Of a stretch of DNA of 64,000 nt, positions 50,284 through 58,491 are shown one piece after another. A program made the translations under genes and the position numbers. The stretch is from NCBI RefSeq assembly GCF_021391535.1, contig NZ_CP090066.1, positions 881,501 through 945,500 of the forward strand, written 5' to 3'. Every line of letters starts with the position of its first letter. Position 1 is the stretch's first letter. Under the pieces are notes generated by a model, which was not told where the DNA came from, did not search any database, and saw only the letters and a list, made by a program, of their open reading frames with translations. Origin of the DNA: Aurantimonas sp. HBX-1 (GTDB lineage: Bacteria > Pseudomonadota > Alphaproteobacteria > Rhizobiales > Rhizobiaceae).

Positions 50284-51836
50284 CCGCCGTGCCGAGACAG
50301 ATCGACGTTCATCCGCAGCCTGTCTCGCGCCGTGCGGCGGGACGCGAGGAACGCGGCGGCGAGGCATTCACCTCGGCGCTGGGGGCCCGCGAAGAGGGCA
50401 GGGCCGGGACCGCCGCCGGCGGATCCCCTGCCGGCGAGGCGCCATCGGCCGACGGGTCGGCGAGCGGTGACAAAGCCGGAGACGTGTCCCCGGATACCTC
50501 CGCGAAACCCGACGGCGGGTCCGTCTCCGCTTCCGGGCAGGGCTCGGGCGACCTTGCCGCGATGCTTGCCGCGTTCGAGACCACGCCGCGCTCGTCGCCT
50601 GCCGCGGATGCCGCCGGCGCGGAAGCACGGATCGGGGCCACCGCTGGCGACCCCGTCGCTGCGCGCAAGGCGATGGCGGCGGACCTGCTGCAGGAGACAG
50701 GGCAGATGCCGGGCGGGTCGGCCGGGCTGCCGGACGACCGGGACGCGGCGCGGATGGACCTCTTCCGCCGGCTCGATGCGACCGCCTCGACGGTTTTCGA
50801 CGGCGACGCGGCGCCGCTGCGCTTCGCGGCCCAGGGCCAGTCAGCGCCGGGCAGCCACGTCCGGGCCGACTTCGTCTCGATGCGCACCGACTTTGCGCCC
50901 GCCAGCCGCGGCGGTGACGGCGCCGTCGCCGCCGGCCGCTTCGCCGCCCGGATGGCCGCGCCCGGCCGCGCCGTAGCGGATGGCGCGGTGCCCGCAGGCA
51001 CGGCCACGCTCCTCGGGGCCGACGCCTCGGCGGATGCAGGGGCAGCGGGGTCGTCAGAGGCAACGCCGGGCGACGCCAAAGGCGGTTCGCCCTCCGGCGC
51101 GCAAGGCGCCGCGCTGGATGCCGATGGTGCCGACGTCGCCAAGGCGGGGTCCTCGCGCACCCGGACGCAAGGGGAAGATACCGGGCGTAACGCGGCCGCG
51201 ACGGCGGATTTCCCGGTCGGCTCGTCGGATCCCGCCGGGCCTGCCGACGCGCCGGTGAGCGGCACCACGCCGCTGGTCCCGCCGGCACGTCAGGTCGCGT
51301 CGGCTCTCGTCGGCGCCCTGGCCGATCTCAGGCCCGTCCCCGCCGGCGCCGAGACGGCGGCCAACCTGAAGCTGCGGGCGGGCGGCGCGGCGCTGAAGAC
51401 GGTGCAGATCCAGCTACAGCCGGCGCATTTCGGCAAGGTCGACGTGACGCTGAAGCTGATCGACGGACAACTCGCCATCCAGCTGCTCGCCAGCGAGCCC
51501 GAGACGGTCATGCGGCTCAAGGACGACACCGAGGCGTTGAAGTCGCTGCTCAGCCAGTCGGGCTTTGCCGTCGATGACGCGGCGATCAGCATCGGCCTGC
51601 GCGATCCGGGCCCGGCACGCGGGGCTTTCTCCCCGGGTCATGCAGACAATACGGCCGGCGGCGGCGCGGCCGACGGGCAGGCGGCCCATGGTGGCGGCAC
51701 GTCCCGGAACGAATCCGGCGGGCAGCAGGGCCCGGCCGGGCAGGGCAGCCGCAATGGCGATGCCCCTGGCGGAAACGGGGTCTCGTCCCCTGGAGCGGAC
51801 GCGGGCCGCAGGCTCGACCGCTCGGTCTATCTCTGA
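50280..51836 (+). CDS. fliK: Flagellar hook-length control protein FliK (MotD)
   Basis: Protein of 518 residues. The first ~350 are disordered and rich in Ala, Gly, Asp, Ser and Pro. The C-terminal Flg_hook domain (about 350-440) reads LKTVQIQLQPAHFGKVDVTLKLIDGQLAIQLLASEPETVMRLKDDTEALKSLLSQSGFAV. A Gly/Asn-rich tail follows. FliK acts as a ruler and triggers the FlhB specificity switch. Rhizobial literature called this gene motD. It closes the motB-motC-fliK set, and a 235-base gap before rem follows. Confidence 0.9.
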   Translation: MTAVPRQIDVHPQPVSRRAAGREERGGEAFTSALGAREEGRAGTAAGGSPAGEAPSADGSASGDKAGDVSPDTSAKPDGGSVSASGQGSGDLAAMLAAFETTPRSSPAADAAGAEARIGATAGDPVAARKAMAADLLQETGQMPGGSAGLPDDRDAARMDLFRRLDATASTVFDGDAAPLRFAAQGQSAPGSHVRADFVSMRTDFAPASRGGDGAVAAGRFAARMAAPGRAVADGAVPAGTATLLGADASADAGAAGSSEATPGDAKGGSPSGAQGAALDADGADVAKAGSSRTRTQGEDTGRNAAATADFPVGSSDPAGPADAPVSGTTPLVPPARQVASALVGALADLRPVPAGAETAANLKLRAGGAALKTVQIQLQPAHFGKVDVTLKLIDGQLAIQLLASEPETVMRLKDDTEALKSLLSQSGFAVDDAAISIGLRDPGPARGAFSPGHADNTAGGGAADGQAAHGGGTSRNESGGQQGPAGQGSRNGDAPGGNGVSSPGADAGRRLDRSVYL

Positions 51837-51909
51837 CCGACATCGATCGGCGTTCGCCGCGAGCCTGCGCGGACCGGCCCGCCGGCCCGGGCTGGGGCGG
51901 AGCTGCCCC

Positions 51910-52012
51910 GTTAAGAATTCGGTAACGAAAAAAATTCGTGAGTCGGATTCGATACTTAGCCGCAATTCCACCGATATGGTTAATGGATCACTAAATTTCA
52001 GGATAGGCGCAA
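51910..52012. promoter_or_regulatory. AT-rich control region upstream of rem
   Basis: A strongly AT-rich block in a GC-rich genome, including AACGAAAAAAATTCG, GTTAAG (51910-51915) and GGTTAATGG near 51979. It ends about 60 bases before the rem ATG. In Sinorhizobium, rem is activated by VisNR and repressed by MucR, which prefers AT-rich DNA; a similar arrangement is inferred. Confidence 0.5.
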
Positions 52013-52071
52013 GACTCAGGTCAGGTTACCTCTTTTCCCAGAGCAAAGCGGCGGGGGCCGGAGGGGTTGAA

Positions 52072-52743
52072 ATGATCGTTGTAGTGGACAATCGCGAACT
52101 GGTGACGAGCGGCTACCAGTCCCTGTTCGGCCGTGAGGGGGTCTCCGCAGCCGGGTTCCAGGCCGACGATTTCCGTGAATGGGTGGAGACCGCGCCGGAC
52201 GCCGACATCTCGGCGGTGGAAGCCTTCCTGCTGGGCGATTTCGATGACCGCGCGATCTGCCCGCGCTTCATCCGCTCCCGCTCCAAGGCACCGCTGATCG
52301 CGCTCTCCGACAGCCGCAACCTCGACGGGACGCTCGATCTTTTCGCCGCCGGCGTCGACGACGTGGTGGCCAAGCCGGTCCACGTCAAGGAAATCCTCGC
52401 CCGGGTCGGCGCCATCCGCCGCCGCGAGGCGATTGAACAGGCCCGCACCGTTGTCGGCGAGATCTCGGTCTACCAGGACGGGCGCGACGCCGAGGTTGCC
52501 GGCAAGCCGATGGCGCTGCCCCGCCGCGAGCGCCGCATCCTCGAATATCTGGTCGCCAACCGCGGCCGCCGGGTTTCCAAGCAGCAGCTGTTCAGCGCGA
52601 TCTACGGAATCTTCGACGAGAACGTCGAGGAGAACGTCATCGAGAGCCACATCTCCAAGCTGCGCAAGAAGCTCAAGATGCGCCTCGGCTACGACCCGGT
52701 CTCGTCGAAGCGCTACCTCGGCTACGGCATCGGCGTAGACTAG
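52072..52743 (+). CDS. rem: Flagellar transcriptional regulator Rem (OmpR-type)
   Basis: Protein of 223 residues starting MIVVVDNRELVTSGYQSLFGREG, the same size and start pattern as S. meliloti Rem. Receiver-like N-domain (about 1-115) and an OmpR winged-helix output domain (about 125-220; LPRRERRILEYLVANRGRRVSKQQLFSAIYGIFDENVEENVIESHISKLRKKL). The expected phospho-acceptor Asp is replaced: the beta-3 segment reads SAVEAFLLG with Glu50, and the acidic pocket is reduced to Asp6. It should act without phosphorylation, controlling hook and filament genes such as flgE downstream and the flagellins. GGAGGGG upstream is a strong ribosome binding site. Confidence 0.9.
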   Translation: MIVVVDNRELVTSGYQSLFGREGVSAAGFQADDFREWVETAPDADISAVEAFLLGDFDDRAICPRFIRSRSKAPLIALSDSRNLDGTLDLFAAGVDDVVAKPVHVKEILARVGAIRRREAIEQARTVVGEISVYQDGRDAEVAGKPMALPRRERRILEYLVANRGRRVSKQQLFSAIYGIFDENVEENVIESHISKLRKKLKMRLGYDPVSSKRYLGYGIGVD

Positions 52744-52774
52744 GCGTTCATAGTTACCGAAGTATTAACAGACG

Positions 52775-52808
52775 AAGCCGCGCCGGATCATCTGGCGCGG
52801 CTTTTTTC
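52775..52808 (+). terminator. Rho-independent terminator after rem
   Basis: Arms AAGCCGCGCC (52775-52784) and GGCGCGGCTT (52794-52803), perfect 10-base-pair stem with a 9-base loop, followed by TTTTTTCTTT. It separates rem from the flgE operon. Confidence 0.93.
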
Positions 52809-52912
52809 TTTCCGAGATCTACTTGCGGAGAGGGGCCGCCGGCCCAGCCAGGCGCAAGCTTCGCTCCCTAATCATGGCGCCGAACCAGTGCACCCCGGAG
52901 CAGCATCAGGCC

Positions 52913-54070
52913 ATGAGCATCAACGGCGTCTTCAGAACCAGCGTCTCGGGAATGAACGCCCAGGCAAATCGCCTCTCCGTCGTTTCCGACAATATCGCCA
53001 ACTCCAGCACCACCGGCTACAAGCGGAACTCGACCGAGTTCTCCTCGCTGGTGATCGCGCAGGGCGGCGGCGAGTACAATTCCGGTTCGGTCACCACCCA
53101 GGTCCGGCAGTCGGTCAGCCAGCAGGGCAACATCGCCGCGAGTTCCTCCGGCTCCGACCTTGCCATCCAGGGCGACGGCTTCTTCGTCGTCCAGGACGCG
53201 GCGGGACGTGAGTTCTATACCCGCGCCGGCTCCTTCGTGCAGCGCACCGAGAACAACGTCACCTACCTGGTCAACTCGGCTGGTTACCGTCTCAAAGACA
53301 CGACAGCTCTCGACGGCAGTGCCGGCCCGATCACGCTCCCGGTGGGCGAGATCGTCGCGCCACAGCGCACGACCGAAGCGAGCTTCTCGCTGCAGTTCCC
53401 TGAATCGGCGGAGCTGAACGCGACCAAGAAGTCGTCCATGGTCATCTACGACAATGTCGGCCGGGCGGTTGTCGTCGACGTCAACATGGAGAAGACGGCC
53501 ACGAACCAGTGGACCATCAGCTATAACGATGACCTGGGATCGCAGTCCAGCGTCATCAACTTCGACCCCGCGACAGGTCTCGGTACAGCCGTTCCCGCGG
53601 CTATGACCTATACGACCATGCCGGGATCCCAGGAGATCGCCATTACGCTGGGGCCGTTGACCGAATACGCGACGGATTTCGCCACGCGGCTCGTTCCCAA
53701 CGGCAATCCCGCTGGTACCTTCGCCGAGTTCGCCTTCGGCGAGGACGGCACCTTGAGCGGCATCATGGATTCGGGTGCCGTGGTGCAGCTCTACCAGCTG
53801 AAGTTCGCGCGCTTCCCCAGCCCGGACCAGCTCTCGGCATCGGCCGGCAACGTCTACAGCGCGACTAACGGGTCCGGCGTCGTCGAGATCGGCTCGCCCG
53901 GCATGAACGGCTTCGGCAGCCTCGTTCCCAGCGGCCTCGAGCAATCGAACGTCGATCTCGCCTCCGAACTGACCAGCATGATCGAGTCGCAGCGCAGCTA
54001 CAGCGCCAATTCGAAGGTGTTCCAGACGGGCTCCGAGATCCTCGACGTTCTCGTCAACCTGAAACGCTAA
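52913..54070 (+). CDS. flgE: Flagellar hook protein FlgE
   Basis: Protein of 385 residues from MSINGVFRTSVSGMNAQANRLSVVSDNIANSSTTGYKR. The N-terminal rod-like motif, central QGDGFFVVQDAAGREFYTRAGSF and the C-terminal QSNVDLASELTSMIESQRSYSANSKVFQTGSEILDVLVNL are diagnostic. It builds the hook. An upstream in-frame ATG at 52874 is not favoured. It is the first gene after the rem terminator and heads flgE-flgK-flgL-flaF-flbT-flgD-fliQ; transcription likely depends on Rem. Confidence 0.95.
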   Translation: MSINGVFRTSVSGMNAQANRLSVVSDNIANSSTTGYKRNSTEFSSLVIAQGGGEYNSGSVTTQVRQSVSQQGNIAASSSGSDLAIQGDGFFVVQDAAGREFYTRAGSFVQRTENNVTYLVNSAGYRLKDTTALDGSAGPITLPVGEIVAPQRTTEASFSLQFPESAELNATKKSSMVIYDNVGRAVVVDVNMEKTATNQWTISYNDDLGSQSSVINFDPATGLGTAVPAAMTYTTMPGSQEIAITLGPLTEYATDFATRLVPNGNPAGTFAEFAFGEDGTLSGIMDSGAVVQLYQLKFARFPSPDQLSASAGNVYSATNGSGVVEIGSPGMNGFGSLVPSGLEQSNVDLASELTSMIESQRSYSANSKVFQTGSEILDVLVNLKR

Positions 54071-54112
54071 GGCCGGCTCGCCGACTAGCCCCGCATCGGA
54101 CTCCCCAGCGCC

Positions 54113-55591
54113 ATGTCTCTTCTGTCCGCCTTCTCGAATGCTCGCGCGTCGCTTTCGACCGTGTCGAGCCAGACTGCGATCGTCTCGCGAAACATCGCCA
54201 ACGCCGACAATCCCTATGCGTCGCGCAAATATGCCAACCTCGCGACCGGGCAGCTGGGCGGCGTCAGGATCGTCTCGATCGCCCAATCCGGGGACGCAGC
54301 GCTGTTCCGCTCGCTGCTCGTCTCGACGTCGGTGCTGGGTGCCGCCGATGCGAAGGCCACCGGCCTCGATCGCATCCGCGACGTGATCGGGGACGTGGAC
54401 GCGCCGACGTCGCCTGCCGCACGGCTCGCCCAGCTGAAGGCGGCGCTGTCGCAATACGCCGTCTCCCCGGAGAACGGCCAGACGGCGGAGGCGGCCGTGG
54501 CGGCCGCCCGCGACATGGCGAACGGCCTCAACGAGGCGAGTGCCGCGGTGCAGGCGACCCGCAAGGATGCCGACGACAAGCTCGCCCAGGCAGCCACGAC
54601 CATGACGGCGCTGCTCGCCGAGTTCGAGACCGTCAATGGCCGCGTGATGGCGGGCAGTTCGACCGGAGCGGACGTCACAGACTTCCTCGACCGGCGCGAC
54701 CAGATCATCCGCGAACTGTCGCAATATGTCGGCCTGAACGTCCAGTCGCGAAACGGCAACGAGATCGCGCTCTACACCGATTCCGGCATCACGCTGTTCG
54801 ACAAGACAGCTCGGGCGATCGAGTTCTCGCCGCAGTCGGCCTATGATCCGACGGTCGTCGGCGGCAGCTTCAAGATCGACGGCGTCGTCATCTCCGGTGC
54901 CGGCTCGCCGATGCCGGTGAAGAACGGCAGCCTTGCGGGGCTGCTCACGCTTCGCGACGAAACCGCTGTCAGCTTTCAGGGACAGCTGGACGGGATCGCC
55001 TACGCGCTGATCGACGGCTTCGCCGAAACCAACCAGAGCGATCCGCTGGACACCGCCCGCTATGCCGGCCTCTTCACGGCAAGCGGGCTGACCACCGTGC
55101 CTGCCTCGGTCGGCGACGCACGCGGCCTGGCGGGAACGATCCGCATCGCGGCCAGCGTCGACTCCACGCAGCCAGGCGGCAACCCGATGCTGCTGCGGGA
55201 CGGCGCCATCTCCCATCCCGGCGATCCGGCGTTCAATTACAACTTCAACGGTTCGAGCGGCTTCACCGACCGGTTGAACGCCCTGATCGCGCAGTTCTCG
55301 CAGCCCCGGGACTTCGACGCGAACGTCGGCGCCGGCGATCGGGCGACGCTGTCGGAATACAGCGCCGGGTCGATCGGATGGCTAGAAGGCCAGCGCTCCA
55401 CGGCCATCGCCGAGGCCGACTACCGTTCCGTGCTTTTGTCGCGCACCCAGGAAACGCTGTCGGACCGGAGCGGTGTCAATATCGACGACGAGATGACGCG
55501 GATGCTCGATCTGGAGCGGTCCTACCAGGCCTCCAGCAAGCTCCTGTCGACGGTCGGCGAGATGATCGACGCGCTCCTCGCCATCCGATAA
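54113..55591 (+). CDS. flgK: Hook-filament junction protein FlgK (HAP1)
   Basis: Protein of 492 residues. N-terminal LLSAFSNARASLSTVSSQTAIVSRNIANADNPYASRKYAN, mid DVTDFLDRRDQIIRELSQYVGLNVQSRNGNEIALYTDSG and C-terminal VNIDDEMTRMLDLERSYQASSKLLSTVGEMIDALLAI are FlgK hallmarks. It joins the hook to the filament with FlgL. Starts 42 bases after flgE. Confidence 0.95.
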   Translation: MSLLSAFSNARASLSTVSSQTAIVSRNIANADNPYASRKYANLATGQLGGVRIVSIAQSGDAALFRSLLVSTSVLGAADAKATGLDRIRDVIGDVDAPTSPAARLAQLKAALSQYAVSPENGQTAEAAVAAARDMANGLNEASAAVQATRKDADDKLAQAATTMTALLAEFETVNGRVMAGSSTGADVTDFLDRRDQIIRELSQYVGLNVQSRNGNEIALYTDSGITLFDKTARAIEFSPQSAYDPTVVGGSFKIDGVVISGAGSPMPVKNGSLAGLLTLRDETAVSFQGQLDGIAYALIDGFAETNQSDPLDTARYAGLFTASGLTTVPASVGDARGLAGTIRIAASVDSTQPGGNPMLLRDGAISHPGDPAFNYNFNGSSGFTDRLNALIAQFSQPRDFDANVGAGDRATLSEYSAGSIGWLEGQRSTAIAEADYRSVLLSRTQETLSDRSGVNIDDEMTRMLDLERSYQASSKLLSTVGEMIDALLAIR

Positions 55592-55603
55592 CCGGAGAAT
55601 TCC

Positions 55604-56683
55604 GTGAGCAATTTCCTCGTCTCCAGCTACTCGCTCTCCTCGGCCCCGCGCTCGGCGGTCTTCCGGATCCAGGACGAACTGCGCACCGCCCAGAAGGAAG
55701 TCACCACCGGCCGCCTGGCCGATGTCGGGCTCGGGCTCGGCGTGCGCACCAACCAGACCGTGTCACTGCGGATCGAGCGGGAGAACAACACCCGCCTGCG
55801 CGAGTCCAACGCGCTCATCGGCCAGCGCTTCGAGACCATGCAGACGGCGCTCGAGTCGGTCGTCAAGACCGCCGAAGCGCTCGTCGCATCGCTGATCTCC
55901 AACGGCGCCAGTGATCCCGGCATCTCCGCGAGCGTGCAGCAGGCGAAAGCCGGCCTGCAGCAGTTCAGCGGCGCGCTCAACAGCGCATCGGGAGCGCGGT
56001 TCCTGTTTTCGGGAGCGAGCAGCGACGAGCCGGCGATCGCCTTTACGGCGGTGGGCGGCGGAACGGCCCGCGGCTACGAACAGGACTCGACCGCCAAGAA
56101 GGCGACGGCGGACGCATTCCAGACGGCCTTCGGCTTTGCCCAGGACGATCCGGCCGTTGCCGGCATTTCCCCCGCCGATCTTGAGGCGTTCGTTGCTGGC
56201 GGTCTCGACGGCCTCTTCCAGCTGTCGGGGACCGGGGAGTGGGCCAACTGGTCCCAGGCGGACGGAACGTCCGTCTACAACCGCATCAGCGAGAGCGAGA
56301 CGCTGGACGTCTCGTATCCGGCATCCGACGAGGCATTCCGGAACATCGCCAAGGCTTACGTGATGATTGCCGATCTCGGGATCGAAGGCATGAACGGCGA
56401 GTCACGTCAGCTTCTCACAAGCCGGGCGATCGAAACTCTCAGCCAGGGCCTGGCGCAGCTGACCGAGATCCGGGCCGAGATCGGCGGCAAGCAGAGCCGG
56501 CTGGAGACGACGGAAGAGACGCTGAAGAGCCGCAACAGCGTGCTGACCCTCTCGATTGCCTCCTTCGAGGAGGTCGATCCCTACGAGGCTTCGACCCAGG
56601 TGACGACGCTGATGAATCTCCTGGAGACATCCTACGCGCTGACCGCCCGCATCTCGCGGCTCAGCATTCTTAACTACCTCTAG
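55604..56683 (+). CDS. flgL: Hook-filament junction protein FlgL (HAP3)
   Basis: Protein of 359 residues starting at GTG 55604 (CCGGAGAATTCC upstream provides GGAGA). It is flagellin-like at both ends: RSAVFRIQDELRTAQKEVTTGRLADVGLGLG and IGGKQSRLETTEETLKSRNSVLTLSIASFEEVDPYEASTQVTTLMNLLETSYALTARISRLSILNYL. Together with FlgK it forms the adaptor zone. The distance to flgK is 12 bases. Confidence 0.93.
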   Translation: MSNFLVSSYSLSSAPRSAVFRIQDELRTAQKEVTTGRLADVGLGLGVRTNQTVSLRIERENNTRLRESNALIGQRFETMQTALESVVKTAEALVASLISNGASDPGISASVQQAKAGLQQFSGALNSASGARFLFSGASSDEPAIAFTAVGGGTARGYEQDSTAKKATADAFQTAFGFAQDDPAVAGISPADLEAFVAGGLDGLFQLSGTGEWANWSQADGTSVYNRISESETLDVSYPASDEAFRNIAKAYVMIADLGIEGMNGESRQLLTSRAIETLSQGLAQLTEIRAEIGGKQSRLETTEETLKSRNSVLTLSIASFEEVDPYEASTQVTTLMNLLETSYALTARISRLSILNYL

Positions 56684-56805
56684 GCGTACTGTCGCCGAGC
56701 GTCGCGACAACTGACCCGGCCAGCGCATCCGCAAGCCGGGCAACACAGATCAAGACCTGGGCCAGGCTCGTGGGGGGCGGTTCGGGTAAGCAGTAAGGGA
56801 TTGGA

Positions 56806-57153
56806 ATGTATCAGTTCTCCTATGCGGAAGTCACTCAGGACGTCGAGGTCGACGCCCGCGACCGCGAGCGCCAGGCCCTCGATCACTCGATCGCGATGCT
56901 TGAGCGCGCGGCGGTCAGCGGCCCGCGTTCGCGCGACGCGCTCGAGGCGATCTACGCAACGCGCAGCCTTTGGGCGATCCTCGTCGAGGACCTGGCAGGG
57001 GATCACAACGGCCTGCCGGAGGACCTGCGTGCCGAACTGATCTCGGTGGGGCTGTGGATCATGCGCGAGGCCGAGGCCATCCGGCTCGGCAAGTCGGAGA
57101 ATTTCAAGGGCATCATCGAGATCTCGACGCTGATCCGCAATGGGCTCAACTGA
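56806..57153 (+). CDS. flaF: Flagellin biosynthesis regulator FlaF
   Basis: Protein of 115 residues. The start YQFSYAEVTQDVEVDARDRERQALDHSIAML and SLWAILVEDLAGDHNGLPEDLRAELISVGLWIMREAEAIRLGKSENFKGIIEIS match the FlaF family, limited to alphaproteobacteria. FlaF promotes flagellin translation or secretion, opposing FlbT. It begins after a 122-base gap and ends 1 base before flbT. Confidence 0.94.
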   Translation: MYQFSYAEVTQDVEVDARDRERQALDHSIAMLERAAVSGPRSRDALEAIYATRSLWAILVEDLAGDHNGLPEDLRAELISVGLWIMREAEAIRLGKSENFKGIIEISTLIRNGLN

Positions 57154-57154
57154 G

Positions 57155-57613
57155 ATGGCGACGCTCCGGATCTCGCTCAGGCCGGGCGAGCGCATCTTCG
57201 TCAACGGCGCGGTGCTCAAGGTTGACCGCAAGACCACGCTGGAATTCCTCAACGACGTGACGTTCCTGCTGGAGAGCCACGTCATGCAGGCGGAAGACGC
57301 CACGACGCCGCTCCGCCAGCTCTATTTCGTCGTCCAGATGATGATCATGGACCCCAACAACAGCGAGGCGGCGCGCCAGCTGTTCCAGTCGTCGCGTTCG
57401 CTGATGCTCAAGACCTACCGCAACCGCGACATCATCGACGGTCTGACCGAGGCGTCCGAACTCGTTGAGCGCAACCGCTGCTTCGAGGCGCTGAAGCGCG
57501 TCCGCTCGCTGATCCCGCTCGAAGACGAGAGCCTCGGCAAGACGACGGCGGCCTTCCCGCCACCCCAACCCGAACGAACCGAACTGCGGCTTGCAGCAGG
57601 AGGCGTGCGATGA
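57155..57613 (+). CDS. flbT: Flagellin mRNA repressor FlbT
   Basis: Protein of 152 residues from ATG 57155. An ATG at 57140 lies inside flaF and is less likely. TLRISLRPGERIFVNGAVLKVDRKTTLEFLNDVTFLLESHVMQAEDATTPLRQLYFVVQMMIMDP is the FlbT core, a protein that binds the 5' untranslated region of flagellin mRNA and limits its translation. The long leaders of both flagellin genes could be its targets. Stop overlaps flgD by four bases. Confidence 0.95.
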   Translation: MATLRISLRPGERIFVNGAVLKVDRKTTLEFLNDVTFLLESHVMQAEDATTPLRQLYFVVQMMIMDPNNSEAARQLFQSSRSLMLKTYRNRDIIDGLTEASELVERNRCFEALKRVRSLIPLEDESLGKTTAAFPPPQPERTELRLAAGGVR

Positions 57614-58008
57614 GCGTCGGCAACGTTTCGGGGACAACCCCCTACCAGGCCGCCCAGACGACGGCGGAGAAGAGCTCCACGCTCGACTACGACTCGTTCC
57701 TCAAGCTGCTGGTCGCGGAAATGTCCCACCAGGACCCGCTCAATCCGACGGATTCGACCCAGTACATCTCGCAGTTCGCGTCCTTTTCGTCGGTCGAGCA
57801 GGCGATCCAGACCAACAAGAAGCTGGATTCGCTGATGACGGTCTCGGCGCTGACCCAGGCGAATTCCCTGATCGGCCGCACCGCGACGTCGGCAGACGGT
57901 TCGGTGACCGGCACGGTCGAGGCGGTCCGCGTCGTCGAGGGCGGCGTGCAGGCCGTTCTCGGTGGCGGCAAGACGCTGATGCTCGAATCCGGCACGACGG
58001 TGAAATGA
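57610..58008 (+). CDS. flgD: Flagellar hook capping protein FlgD (short form)
   Basis: Protein of 132 residues. The FlgD N-domain is clear (STLDYDSFLKLLVAEMSHQDPLNPTDSTQYISQFASFSSVEQAIQTNKKLDSLMTVSALTQANSLIGRTATSADGSVTGTVEAVR). The Ig-like/Tudor C-domains of long FlgD (around 230 residues) are mostly missing, as usual in rhizobial relatives. It caps the growing hook. It overlaps flbT at 57610-57613. Confidence 0.92.
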   Translation: MSVGNVSGTTPYQAAQTTAEKSSTLDYDSFLKLLVAEMSHQDPLNPTDSTQYISQFASFSSVEQAIQTNKKLDSLMTVSALTQANSLIGRTATSADGSVTGTVEAVRVVEGGVQAVLGGGKTLMLESGTTVK

Positions 58009-58012
58009 GACC

Positions 58013-58282
58013 ATGAACGAAGCCGACGCACTCGACATCGTCCAGTCCGCCATCTGGACCATCGTGGCCGCCTGCGGCCCCGCCGTCGCCGCCGCGATGA
58101 TCGTCGGCGTGGCAATCGCCCTGTTCCAGGCGCTGACGCAGATCCAGGAGGTGACGCTCACCTTCGTGCCGAAGATCCTGGCGATCTTCATCGTCATCGC
58201 CCTGACCGCCTCGTTCACCGGGGCGCAGGTCTTCGCCTTCACCCAGGAATCCTACTCCCGCATCGAGAACGGCTTCAGCTGA
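58013..58282 (+). CDS. fliQ: Flagellar export gate protein FliQ
   Basis: Protein of 89 residues with two membrane helices (about 10-38 and 50-75). WTIVAACGPAVAAAMIVGVAIALFQALTQIQEVTLTFVPKILAIFIVIAL is the FliQ signature. It forms the export gate with FliP and FliR. Starts 4 bases after flgD; a 209-base gap to flhA follows. Confidence 0.95.
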   Translation: MNEADALDIVQSAIWTIVAACGPAVAAAMIVGVAIALFQALTQIQEVTLTFVPKILAIFIVIALTASFTGAQVFAFTQESYSRIENGFS

Positions 58283-58491
58283 TAGCCGCCGGCTCGCCCG
58301 ATCCCGCCGGCGAGGCAGATGCCTTGCCGGCGCTTCAGCTCGCCGGCGCCCGGAGGTCTGCCTTCCTCTGCTGGCGTCCATCGCAGACGCTCCACTGAAC
58401 AGCCCGAAGCAACCTTCGTCTGGCAAACCGGCATCTCGATACCCGCTGCGACCGCTGCGCGGGTCATGACAGTTGAGTCCGGGAAGCTGCG

